DNA of 64,000 nt from Angiostrongylus vasorum (taxonomy: Eukaryota > Nematoda > Chromadorea > Rhabditida > Metastrongylidae), in NCBI GenBank assembly GCA_018806985.1, contig JADANN010000369.1:1988501-2052500 (forward strand). Reading direction: 5' to 3'. The notes beneath the pieces are model-generated. The model saw nothing but the letters and a program-made list of their open reading frames with translations, ran no database searches and was not told where the DNA came from. The position numbers and the translations under genes were made by a program. This document shows, one piece after another, positions 1 through 12,600 of this stretch; the stretch's first letter is position 1, and each line of letters opens with the position of its first letter.

Positions 1-100
1 TGAACCCGTAAACCCGTTCGATAATGCTTGGAGTCCAGGTTTTACAAATATCTCAGCATCATAGTGGTTGTATTTCACATCATACCCTGCCATTAAAAAT
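1..100. repeat. Fold-back element arm, truncated by window start
   Basis: Carries the recurring end GTTTTACAAATATCTCAGCATC followed by a cATAGTGGTTGTATTTCACATC stretch, as at 3375-3425 and 61380-61410. Only one arm is visible. The rest of 1-514 upstream of the NMNAT start holds no other feature I can identify. Confidence 0.55.
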
Positions 101-514
101 AGTAATAGGCAGAAAATAGAAAGTTAACAATGTTGTAAAGAATATTTCGAAGAACAGAACTGTTTTCCCCAAAGAAAATGTAGTTGAAATCCATTCACTA
201 CTTAAAGTTGTTAATTTTCGTAAAAAGGAAAGAGCTAATGTTTTCTGTTAGCCATTTCTTTGTGGAAAAAATTAGGTGGCTCTCACCTCTCTTTCCCCAA
301 CCGTGCTGATAACGAGGTGTCGACATTGCGACTTGAGACTCAGCAATAGAAACCAGACTGTAAGCTCTTTCTTATAGTAGTCCCATCAGCGGTAATCGCA
401 GTATCTCTTTGGAAAATCACCGTTGATTTGTCGTTAGTAACGTACAGTTCACTTCTATCTAGTCATTTCTGACTCGTCACGGTTCAGCCACTCTGGCGTT
501 GTCAATTTTTCCAG

Positions 515-617
515 GAAATGGTTTCCGATCCGGGCACCAGCCTTAGTGGATGTCGTGTGGCACTGCTATCTTGTGGTCAGTTTGATCCGCCATCCTACGC
601 CCATTTAAGGATGTTTG
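515..617 (+). CDS. NMNAT exon 1: N-terminal ATP-binding motif
   Basis: Reads from ATG 518 into VALLSCGQFDPPSYAHLRMF and ends with one base before GTATGT. This corresponds to the conserved GxFxPx(H/T)xxH nucleotidyltransferase motif, where the family usually has GSFNPPTxxHLRMFE. The second His of the motif is kept, while the H/T position is Ser. An acceptor-like site immediately upstream fits either an upstream non-coding exon or a spliced-leader site; the sequence cannot decide between them. Confidence 0.85.
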
Positions 618-3600
618 GTATGTCAAGGAATTCTCCACCTGAAGTCAAAAAATCTCTCTTGTTGACAGTACTTACCAATTGTTGAGGAAAAAAATTAACC
701 AAAATTGTTGTTTCATTGGGTGAATATCCCTTCATTATGCATTACGACTTCTTCAAAATATACGTGTAAAATGAAACCTTATCCGGTCGAAAATTCGTTT
801 TCTTTTCAGAACGCGCTCGGGACTTCCTCGTGCGTACGATGGGTTGCAAAGTGGTTGAGGTGTGTGGTTGTTATCATTATCATCTTACGTCATCTTCTGT
901 TTTTCCATTATTGACGGTGTCCTTTTGATAAACTGGAAAAAAGCAATAGTTCTGAATCTTTTTGCGGGAATGTAAGGTCGATTTTGACATTTTAGAGCAC
1001 ATTTTAGAGGGCGCGTGTGGCACAGTGGTTGGAGGCGCCACTGCAACACACGTGTAGTCGATCCCAGCGCCCATGGCCCAACAAGCCTTGCATCCCTCCA
1101 GGGTCGGAAAATTGATACCAGACTTGGCTGGATAGCAGCACTGGCTCGATACATCGGTAGGCCACCGCGAGTCATTGTAAAGGCCAGGCAATTCAATCAC
1201 CTCCAAGAGATGCTTAATGAAGTGGAATGCATGGCGTGTCTCTCAGGCATTGATCAACGCCGAGAGCTTTTTTTTAGAGAACACATTTTATACACTACTT
1301 CTTCATTATGAAACCTATAAATCATGATTTGCGCGTAAACTTTTGCGGAAGTTTCTCATTCGTTTGTGAGAATCATGGAATCATTGAGAATAATCAAGTT
1401 ACAAAGCTGTTTAGGTTGTCCTAATTGCCTATTTACTTACATACTTACATGGCCATTCTTCACAAATCGCGCGTCCTCTACAACTCCACTCATTTATTTC
1501 ATTGTCTCGCAACAGTCATTCATGAGTGAGGGAGGCCACATTTGCGTGTCTTTTAGCTGCGGGTTGAGAATCACAAAGCCGATTCGAGCTGTCAGTGCAG
1601 TAGTTTGTGCCTGAAACGAACAAACGTTGGATCGTCTCTTTAGAGGCCCCCTTTCAAATCGTTTTTGTTCTCTCTGGATTCATTCTAAATGTGTTTCATT
1701 GGTAAGCTTACATGAAATTGATAAATAATTTTTATTCGGCTAATATTAAGACGACTTCATCTTCATCGAAGCCGATGATCTGAGCCGATAGTTCACAGTT
1801 TCTCGCCTTCTCGATGTGGCGTCTTCGTCTTCGTATCCAGTTGAATTGTCATCAGTGGAGCATCTCTCGAATGGACTATTCTTACTCGACGATGCTCTTT
1901 ATACAGGATACTGGTTGTCGATAATATTGGTTGTTCGGTGACAAGAACTTGTTCTTCCTGTGCAATCCATCATACGGAAGTTGGTATCCTTATCAGCTAG
2001 CACAGAGCAAAAAGGAATTCACTCCATAGTTTTTCTATTTTTTATAACGTACTCTAATGGAGCCCGTGTAGCTGCTGTTATCTTGGAGAGATCCAAACTA
2101 CGAAAGCCGGCTTAGTGTTGAATACGACAGTTCATCTTCAAAATGCTCCCTGTAGTACGCGAATTCTCGAGGTGTTCGAAGTGTCATCCTATAATTCTGT
2201 TGATGAAAGTTACATCGGTTTAGCTCGGCATTCTGGAGAAAATCATTCTGAACTGACATTCAACACGATTAGTTAATTGGTTATAGAAAGTTGATTCAAT
2301 CGGACAAACATCCCTTTCAATTAGATTCGGTTAAATTTTTCTGGTACAATACTAAAATGGTCCAGTTGCTCTGCCATTTTCAGTTCATCAAATGAAAGCT
2401 GGTCATCTGTGTACATTAGAAATGATACGCTCGTCAAACGTATCTATAAAGAATTAGAACCATAATGGAAAGACAAAGGAAAGCCGAGATGGGACAAAAA
2501 AAAGAACCGGTATTAAAAGAATGTAAACACCTCCACTGAAGCCTTAGTCTACACAGCAGCCACATACCTTCTTTTCCCAGTGCAAAGAATCTCACACAGA
2601 AGTTGCGACGACCAAACTGAGGCTTTCTCGTTGCATCATCTTTCGTTAAGGGAATAATGAATGTAGGCCAGGACACGGCGACAACGCACACACCTGCTAA
2701 ACACCGATTGCGTATGGTCGAGACGGCCGTCAGGAAGAATTTCTGGATAAGGTACGGTCATTCAATGTTGCAAGGTGCTTTGATTAATAAATATAGATGT
2801 AACTAGAACTAAGTCACGCAAAAATTTTGCCTATGAGTACCTTCATGTGAACTGCATCGGCTGCGTAAGGTTTCCTTGAAATTTTATAATACTTTTACAA
2901 CGATTAGATATGTTATCTACCAGTTCACATCAAAAAGAATTATGAAAGATGGATACAGTTGAAAAAATTTTCGGGATAATTTTTTTACTACGCGTGCTTA
3001 ATTTTCGTTTATTTTGAGCTCTGATAAGTTTTTTTTAATGAGGCTTACGCCTTGCTATCAGGAACAGTTAGAATTCTTGGTATAAACAAAGTGAAGCGGA
3101 TGCGAATCTGTTCTATATTAGTTCAAACACAGTGATTTAACTGCAATAACCACAACGATGCTGAGATATTCGCAAAACTTGGACCCTGGGCCAGATCGAA
3201 CCACGATTTCCCTTTCCGGGACTTGCGCATTACCCACTGCTTCACGGAAGCCCTTGCTCTGCGTTTCTCTCAGGTTTTCTACCTAACGCTGCCATAAGCA
3301 ATCACCCGTCAGCGGGATTGATCTAGGGGGCAAACGAGCACCCGAGAAGGGAAATCGTAGTTCGATCTAGCTCGGGGTCCAAGTTTTGCGAATATCTCAG
3401 CATCGTTGTGGTTGTAATTCACATCATGCCCTACCGTGGAGAATTATAGTAAGCAGAGAATAAAAGGTTAACATTGTAATTGTAGTAGTTTACGAAGTGT
3501 TCCATAATACAAATGTTTTTTTGTAATAATATCTATGATATGACAAACTCTACTGGTAAATAATCTCATTTGTTCAGGGCTGGCGACTTCGAGTGCAAGC

Positions 3601-6600
3601 AGCGAAGTCCGATCAGACAGTTAGCAGTTCTCAAACACTACCAGGAGGTTAAAGAGCCCTTTCCAAAGTCCCTTTGAACTTTTCATTTATGATGATGTTG
3701 TTTTATCATCTAAGAAAGAATTAGTGGATATTTAGTAGTAATACTCCAGTAGAATGTTGTAAATGTTTTTGAATATAGACACTTTCATGGAACGAGAAAA
3801 ATTCACTTAGATTTATTCAGAAATTGTCGCATAAGCACGATGAAACGATTCGGGTGATGTACGTCTGCGGAAGTGAAGTACTAGAAGATCTTGTTGCTCC
3901 ACACCCAGAGAACCCGTGTTCGTGGGAACATTCTGAGGTGCTTTCATTTCTCTACTCCTATTAAGTCGTCTTTAAGTATAATTGTCTGGTTCGTTTAGCA
4001 CTTCGTCTAGAAACTTTAAATGGAGTCTTCTCAATGCAGAATGTAGAAGGATAATAAAAAGTAAAGTATAAAGCTCTCGGCGTTGATCAATCCCTGAGGG
4101 ATGCGTCATGCATTCGACTTCATTAAGCATCGTTCGAGGTGATTGAAAGCATATCTGGCCTTTGCAATGACTCGCGGTGGCCTATCAATGTATCGAGGCA
4201 GTGCTGCTATCCTCCCAGACAAATCTGAAACCAATTTACCGACCCCGGAGGGATGCAAGGCTTGGTAGGCCATGGGCGCGGGAATCGATCCCATGTGTAT
4301 TGCAGGCGTCTACGACGACTGCACAACACGCGCCTAGAATGAAGAAGACCATTCATAAATTCTTATTCTCCCAAGCACATTATTTGTAGTCTCAGTGATT
4401 CTTGATTCTGAATTGGCGCATATTGTTAGGACCACTGTAAGGGACCAAACCTGTTGACTCACCTTCTCCTTTCTTCGGTGGTTCTTGCTGAAAACTACGC
4501 AGAACGGTTCCTCAACAGCAGCGTAAACCACTCTGACAAGTACGACGTTTCATTCCAGAAACTCGGCAGAGTCTAAGACGAGATTCCCTGCAATCAGTGT
4601 TCCTTCTTTGAACTTGTTTTTCGAATTGTGAATATTTCAATACTGATTTACTGAGCCCTTCTGGTAAACAAAAAACTTTACTTTTTCTTTTCTCATCACC
4701 TACGAATTTATAAATTGGCTTTTTCAAGATATAATGTTATATGGAAATGGGGTTTAAAAAGCGATGGAACATAAATATTTGGGAAATATAACTTCAACGA
4801 AGCTGAGATACTTGCAAAACTCTAGACCGCAGGTGCTTATGGTGGGGAACGAACGCGCTATTGTCCTTTCCGGGGAGTAACGCGTTCACAACCACACCAT
4901 GCGGGTCCTTCGTTTCGCCTGTCTCTCAGCTAGTTCTATCGATCTTTTTGCCATCAGCAATCACCCGTCAACGGGATTGATCTGGGGAGCCCAAATCGGC
5001 ATTGAACCCAGTTAAGCTGAGGCTATAGTTATAATCACAATTTTAACTTTTTTTACTTACTGCATCCCGCATGGTGTGGTGGTGAACGCGTTACTCCCCG
5101 GAAAGGACAATAGCGCGTTCGTTCCCCACCATAGGCACCTGCGGTCCAGAGTTTTGCAAATATCTCAGCTTCGTTGAAGTTATATTTCGCAATATACCCT
5201 GCCCAGTCAAAAAACAGTAGGCAGTAAGTAAAAAAGGTTAAAATAAATATTTGGTTTCCCATAGATTTCCTTTAGTTTTGAAGAATAGCACTTCATCTGT
5301 CTTATCAGTGCATTTCCAATATCCGTATTTCACTGGAATGTCCCAAAATGGTCCCGAATTTGGAATAACTGCTTAGCAACTTACCGTACCGAATTCTTAA
5401 GAGCTCGTATCGAACGATTTTAAACAGCATTTATTCTGACGGTGAGGCCTTTCGCTTTTTAGCCATTCGTCATTTACATGTTTCATTTTTCAATGTCCTC
5501 CACCTCTCTAGAGTGTTTTTAAACTGCAGATCAAAGAACTTCTACAAAAACATGGACTAATAGTACTGAAACGTGGTCGTACACGTCCTTCCCAAACAAT
5601 CTACCTGACCGACGTCCTCAGACAATATCAGGTCAGTCAATCCTGTCCTAGCCAACGGTGGACTCCAACCGGATGTCCATTGAAAACAAGAAAAGCTGGT
5701 TTTTGATTTGAATGGTTCTAGAAAAAACATCTATGTGATAGAAGATGAAACATTCCCCAATGATCTCCGATGCTCTCGAATCAGGTGGAGTTATTCTTAC
5801 TTTGTTTATATGTAAAACAAAAATATTTCCACACAGTGATCATAAAGGTAATAACTCATAACTTTAAAGATAACTAACACATTTACGATGAAATATTTTG
5901 ACTTCAACATACTGGATAAGTGTAATGCATGCATTGATTTCAACGCATTCCGTTTTCGAAGTTGTACTTTTCGGAACAGAGACTGTTTCCTATGATTTTC
6001 ATATCCAGTCGACCGTTTATCCAACATGGATGTCGCTAAGCAAAACGAAGTGAATAAACTGCGCCGTAGTCACTTACTGTGACTGCTTACTTAGTTATTT
6101 ATTATTTATTTTTATTTTACATAATCCGTTAACACACCTATTATGCGGATCCCAGCACTTGTTGCATTCGATTTCTTTTTCCTCCTATTCATCGTCCACA
6201 AAGGTCTTCGAACATTTGCCATGTTGTTTTGCCTGGTGCTTGGGGATTTCGTCTTCTTTGTGAGTGTCACAGAAAGTCGTAGAAGGCTGGTCGAGTCGAT
6301 TCTCTTTGCAATCTTGGAGATAGCCAGGGTAAGGCGTTCCCACGTGGATTGGAAGATAAGACTGAATAGAGGATCGATCCATCACCTTGCTTCCTGACGG
6401 ACTGCATCACTAAATAACCACTGCGCTATCACCACATACAATACCAGATTACAAAATACTAAGTCTCTATGTCCTAGTTAATAAATGACGGAATGCTACA
6501 GGATGCATTGTCGCCAAAAAAGTAGGTCATGTTGGACGGCGGCAATAGATCAACATGCGCCCTGTATGAAAGGTGTCACCGAGAGAGGATACTTCGTCAG

Positions 6601-9600
6601 CAGTACTCCACTTCACTGTATTCTACTCGATGCGACAACGAACACCCACATCGCCAGGACGACCACCTATGGGATTATCGCATCTGATCAATCCGGTCCT
6701 GAAGAAGACTAAGACGTCGAAACGTTAACCGAATAAAAATTCTATACCACTCTCGTATTAGTTTAGAAGCTTTAGGAAACATTGTCCTAAGAATTTGAAG
6801 GACAAAAAAACGGAGTATTAATCACTACTTGTAGAGAAGGTGCACGTTTACGTCAGTCCACAATCTTGAGTAACTAAACCTTTATATAAACAAAATGAAT
6901 ATAACATTAACGACAAAGTGGTTTTAACAAGTGTACATATAAACGGTGTAAACAATAGCGCGACCAATCTGCGAAGATGACAAAGAGCGCGAGAGAACCT
7001 AACAAGAGAAAAAGTATCCTCTGTAATCAACGTGATTAAGTAGTGAGAGGCAAAAGGAGAGATATCATACATCGTTAGCTAGGAAGAACTATGATCGGAT
7101 GGAATCGCACTAGCGCGCCGGTACGAATGGGTTGGCGAATCCATAGCGTTCTTCACACATCCTCTCAACGGATGGTGCTATTGCAAAACGGGCTTGGAGT
7201 TATCGCTACTCAAATGGTGGTCCCATAGTGGGCAGACGTTGTACTTTTGAAAATGTATGTTGCAAAATTCTTGCTAGCCATAACAGGTTTGCGCAGTCCA
7301 CATGCCACAAAGGGACATAAGAAGACAGGATTATTTGCCATGGAATGAAGTAAATACTTAACAGAAGAAAAATATAATAGCATGAAAAAATGGGGAATAT
7401 TCATGGAGATTCTCACCGTTACTCGTGCCAAAGTCAATTAATCAACATTTTATTCTGCATGGTTTTCACGGTGAACAACAGCTACAGAACTCACCTATGT
7501 TTAGGATTTTACTAAACTCAGGTAACTCATACCAGTGTTCGTTGCAGGACCGCGCTACGCCGTGGTGAATCCGTGAAATACTGTCTGGATGATGATGTCA
7601 TTGAATATATCAACGAGCACAACTTGTATAAAACAACATTGTGAGCTTCTAAGCCTATGTTTACTTTGTGGAATCCTTTCTTATCTTTAGCGAAAGCTGA
7701 TCCCTTATTTCATCGACAGAGATTTTTTTCTTTTTACAGGGAGAACAATTATAACCAATGCGATCTAGGCATACCTTCAGGGCCCGTGACTACCGTACTA
7801 TGTGACAATTCTGGCACAATGCGGTAAAATATAATTCAATTTTAGAGGATTGAAATAAGCCCTACTTTGTTCCTCCTTGTTTCTGTTAGTACTTAAATAA
7901 GTATTGGTTTTTCAAATACGGATGCTTCAGCTCATAATCAGATTTTTTAACACCTGCATATGACGTTAGTACATTTCCATTCACGAAATGCGAAAATAAC
8001 GGCCGCTTCCAACTTTAAATCAATATATTTCATCTCAAAATAAACTTTGCTTACTTCGACACTTTGATGGCCCGTCTTCACGAGTTGTGCGGAACTCAGC
8101 ACATTTTCTATCCGTTTCTTTGCATTGTACGGCAGCGGGTACGATTCTCATACCGTGATCTGTAAAACAACTGCAGCTGCGAGCACAGCTGAGTGATTTT
8201 GATTGCCAACACCCCACTCAGTGTGTAGGTAGTTGTCCTAGAGGGCTGCATCCTCGTGCAGTACACTCTACAGTTCTAATTATCCATCTGTCGTTTGTTC
8301 TTCTCATTGCATTACCGGCCTATCTATGTTTCGCTATCGATGTGTGTTCGGTTGGGCTTCGAAGATGATATAGAATATTGTTATAAAAGGATGTATGTTC
8401 AGGAAAAATCTATGGTGCGAAGGCCAACAAGTCAATCTGAATGGTTCTTTCATTGCAGCGACCACCTCGTACGTATGTATACTTTGGTCGTTCAATGAAC
8501 ATGGAAAACAACATGAATGAGGAATTAAACAGAAGAAGGAGAGCTGCGGCAAATTCGGCCCACTCAAAAAAAGCCATCGACCAGCGAGCGGAACCCAAAC
8601 TCTGCGCCCACCTTTTTCGATTCAACACTTATCCCAGCGCTCTGTTATACAGCTGAGAGGTAGACTCACACACCAACCACGTCAAGGATACCTACAACTC
8701 ATCGTGCGCTTGAAAAATGTCCTCTGAAACATAACCTGCACACACAATACTTAACCAGAATGCAAAGCTCTGATCTTCGAAATCTATCTTCCAACAACCT
8801 TCGTCAAATGCCATAAAAACTCTTGTTTCACCTTAGAGAAATTCTGACCTTTTGGTGTCCAGCAAACATATCTTGTGCAGTTTCTTTTCGTTGAGGATCG
8901 CATTTCGAAAGTGCAAGCAACTGTGGAAGCTGTGTTTTGTTCATTAGATCAGCAAATTGTCAGGAAATGCGTTGTTCATGTTTATTGCTGGGATTTCGTC
9001 CCCACTTTTTTCGAAAACTTTAATCCCGAACAACTTCAGAAAACAAACAACACTAAATCCCAAAACCGACTTTCTGTTAACGTCGGCATTGGTAAATAAT
9101 TCCCTATTTTCTTTATAAGCACACACGAGGTTGTTGTATATTTGTTCGCAATAGCCAACGTTTCAGCGGATTTTGCCTACTTCAAAGCAAGCCTTATTAG
9201 CTCCGTCAAGATCAAGTTAACCTCAACCTATTCAGCCAAACACCTCCACAAACCGAACAGAAAAACCACTATGCCTAATTTTCAATCGCATTGGAAATAA
9301 AACAGTTCCTTCGCAAACCCACCCCTTTTTTAGTGGTTTCAATCTGCAGCAAACCTCTGTTTGGTTATGAAGGTGTTTGGCTAGGGGAGCTTCCAGTCGT
9401 TAACTTGACCTTTCCAGGTTCCAAAGAAGGCGACATCCGCCGAAACGTCATCGTCGTAGTAATAAAGAGTAAAATAACATCTCGTGTTTGCTTAACGATC
9501 AATGCCGATAAAGATTTGATCAATGCCGAGTTTCACAGAAAATCGATCATGTGAATATTGGACGTTCTACTTACATACAATGAGATGAGGAAACAAACCC

Positions 9601-12600
9601 TCCGTTCTCACTGTAGAACACTGATTTCTGAAAGACGATTTGTAGTCTTTTTTCAGCTTCTTATTTCGGTCCATGTTTTCCGAAATTTTCATGCTACTTG
9701 GGCATTGTGCTTCCCGAAAACTATCGAGCCATTTCGCACGTATTTACGTGTGATTTTATTTGACCACTGCAAATACTCATTGTCGACGGCAGTGGGTCGT
9801 CACTGAGTGCCTGCACCGTCAAGGCCCTTCGTCTGTATCATCAGATTCTTGATAACCAGTTTGAGCAATCCGAATATGAGCACTGACGGTTCCATTGCCA
9901 AATGTAGAGCTCGTGTTCCGCAGATGCCGTAGCTCTATCGTCCTATTGTAACATTATTGCCGATGTAACGCAACATTGCCATTATTATCATTATCCTTGC
10001 TACTGTTATCGTTTCTCATTCCTATAGATAATTATTGATAAATCCTTGTTAATTTGGATCTTACATTTTTTTATCATTCAAGGATAAACGGTGATGAACA
10101 AGAAATGCCTCCAGAAGCACCTCAAAGCACCTGCACCGAAGCCGTCAGCAGCACACCCATAGAAAATGTAAGAACCTCAAATTGTCCCTTTCATCACTTG
10201 TTAACGCATTTCACCTCTTAAATATGCGTTAGATAAATCACATGATAAAAGTAGAAGCAGAATCTTTTATATGGCAATGCATTTTAATGCAAGAATTTCC
10301 AACTTAAAATCTAGGAGGCTAGAGGATGTTAGAAGCTATACTAGTGACCCATACTTGAACCCAATATTTTTTTTTTATATGACCCGTTTTCACGTCTACT
10401 GTGCAGATCCCAACGCTTCTCACATTCGATTCGTTTCCTCAAATCCATTGTCCACGAAGATCTTCCAAATTTACGTGTGGCTCCGATTACTGCTTGAGGA
10501 TTTCCATTTCATCTTGAATGTCTTAGAATGCTAGTCAAGCAATTCTCCCTGGAGTCCTGAGATAGCCGGGCTGGAGCGTTCCCAACTGAGATCCACCTCG
10601 GGCGTTTTTTAACACATAAATACATAAAATTACTTATCTTGTCGCCTTTTCGGAGCGTATAGTGCAATGGTTAGAGGTGGTACCTATCAGTACGTTGCAT
10701 TGATCCAACGCGGTGGGTCAACCAAGCCCGCTATTGCTTCGAAACTGCCAAAATGCTATCAGACAAGTCTATGGGGGATAAAAACATTGATTTTATACCA
10801 TAATGATGCTGAGATATTTGCAAGACTTGGAGTCTAGGACAGATTCGAACCCGCAATAACTCTTTCCGGGAGTCACTTGTTACCCACTGCATCACCGCGG
10901 TCCTTGCTTTGCCTTTCTCTCAGCCAACTTTCTACTTAACGGTGCCATGACCGTCAACGGGAATGATCTGGTGGGGAGGGGGGCAAAAACCCTGTTAAAC
11001 TGGGCTGTAGTCAAAATCACGATGTTTAGTTTTTATTTGCTGCTTATTATTATTTTTTTCTCGGTAGTGCGTACGATATGAAATACAACAATTGATTTCA
11101 TAGATCGGTAGACCGCTGAAAGTCAATGTGTACGCCAGATATGCATGCAACCACCTTTACTATCCTACGAATGTTGTCGAATGCATAGCACATCCGTAAG
11201 CGACTGATCAACCCCGAAAGCCTGATCTCCAACTCTTTTATACATTTTCCTCAGGCGATACTGCTGAAACGTCAGCTACTATTGTATTGCATTGTGTTTT
11301 TCTATGGAAGTAAATGTATGCTGTTTAACAACCTCGCGATTGCTGAACAAGAAAACGACGCATTCATTGTCTTCAGTATTAATGAATATTAATGGGGGCG
11401 CGTGTGGCACAGTGGTCGGAGGCTCTCTGCAAAACACATCTGGAATCGATCCCTGCGCCCAAGGCTCAGCCAGCCTTCCATCCCTCCAGAGTCGGCAAAT
11501 TCGTACCAGACTTGTTTGAAAGGATAGCAGCACTTGCTCGATACATCGGTAGGCCACCTCGAGTCATTGTAAAAGGCCAGATATGCATTTAATCACCTCC
11601 AAACGATGCTTAGTGAAGTCCAATGCATGGCGCATCTCTCAGGGATTGATCAACACCGAGAGCTTTATCCTTTTGTTAATGAATGTCGCCACTTTTTAAT
11701 TTAATGCCTCTTTTTAATGGCAGACTATTATGTGAAATATAATCACAAGGATTCTGAGATATTTGCAAAACTTCGGACTGCAGACACCACAGTCCGGAAT
11801 TTTTTGCAAATATCTCAGCATCATTATGGTTATATTAATGAATATTTCAACTCTACTTATGTAATTTTATTCATCTAGAGAATTCTATCATCGAAATGGC
11901 ACATGAAAGCCTCAGCACACTCATCCCCTGAAAGCTGCAGTAGCAGTGTTGAAGCGTCTGAACCACAGTTGCTCTCGCGAAACACACCACCCTCCCGATT
12001 TCCGACATCATCTGATCGACATGCGGTGATATGTTCAGACAAGAAAGCTAAACCCATCCCATCCCCTTCTAAGAATGAAACGAATGGGCTGGAATGTGAT
12101 GCAATAGTACAGAGGAGTACTATGGAGCACAGCACGAGTCAAATGACTGTGACGTCTCCTACCAAGGAAAAGATGTCGGCCACCATTACGCTATCCTCGA
12201 AAAACACCAAGCGCAGCGGTGTATTCCTCAAGGAGAACTGCGTCGACCAAATACCTGAGAAACCGTCGTCGTCGATGTTTACGAGGCCGATTCTTAGTCA
12301 GGCAAGTATCGTTAATATATCAATGAACTACCAGTCCCAATATGGTCGTTTACCATAAACGTGAAGCATTAACATAATCTGTGAAAGGGCATTGAGTTAA
12401 GGCCTGCTATGAACGTTTCAGTCAGAGCCAGCGACAAACTCACCATTATTTGACAACAAGTCATCCGACTGTGATGAGCTGCCAAACTGCATGGTCTCAT
12501 CCGTCACTCTAGACGTCGAAAAAAGGCTGCGAGGCCTAGCAGGTAGTCCTTCATACGATAATGTGACTTTGGACGATCTGCTAGTGGCCACCACCTCGTG

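Noticed and set aside
1015..1311. Plus- and minus-strand frames over the SINEs (also at 11279, 33236, 40511, 43749 and 59059)
   Set aside because: The same peptide-like text recurs because the DNA repeat recurs; frames are interrupted in most copies and antisense frames are equally open.
12302..12358. Extension of the tail exon to a stop at 12358
   Set aside because: The GC donor at 12302 and the in-phase next exon at 12422 explain the sequence better; the extension could exist only as an unspliced form.
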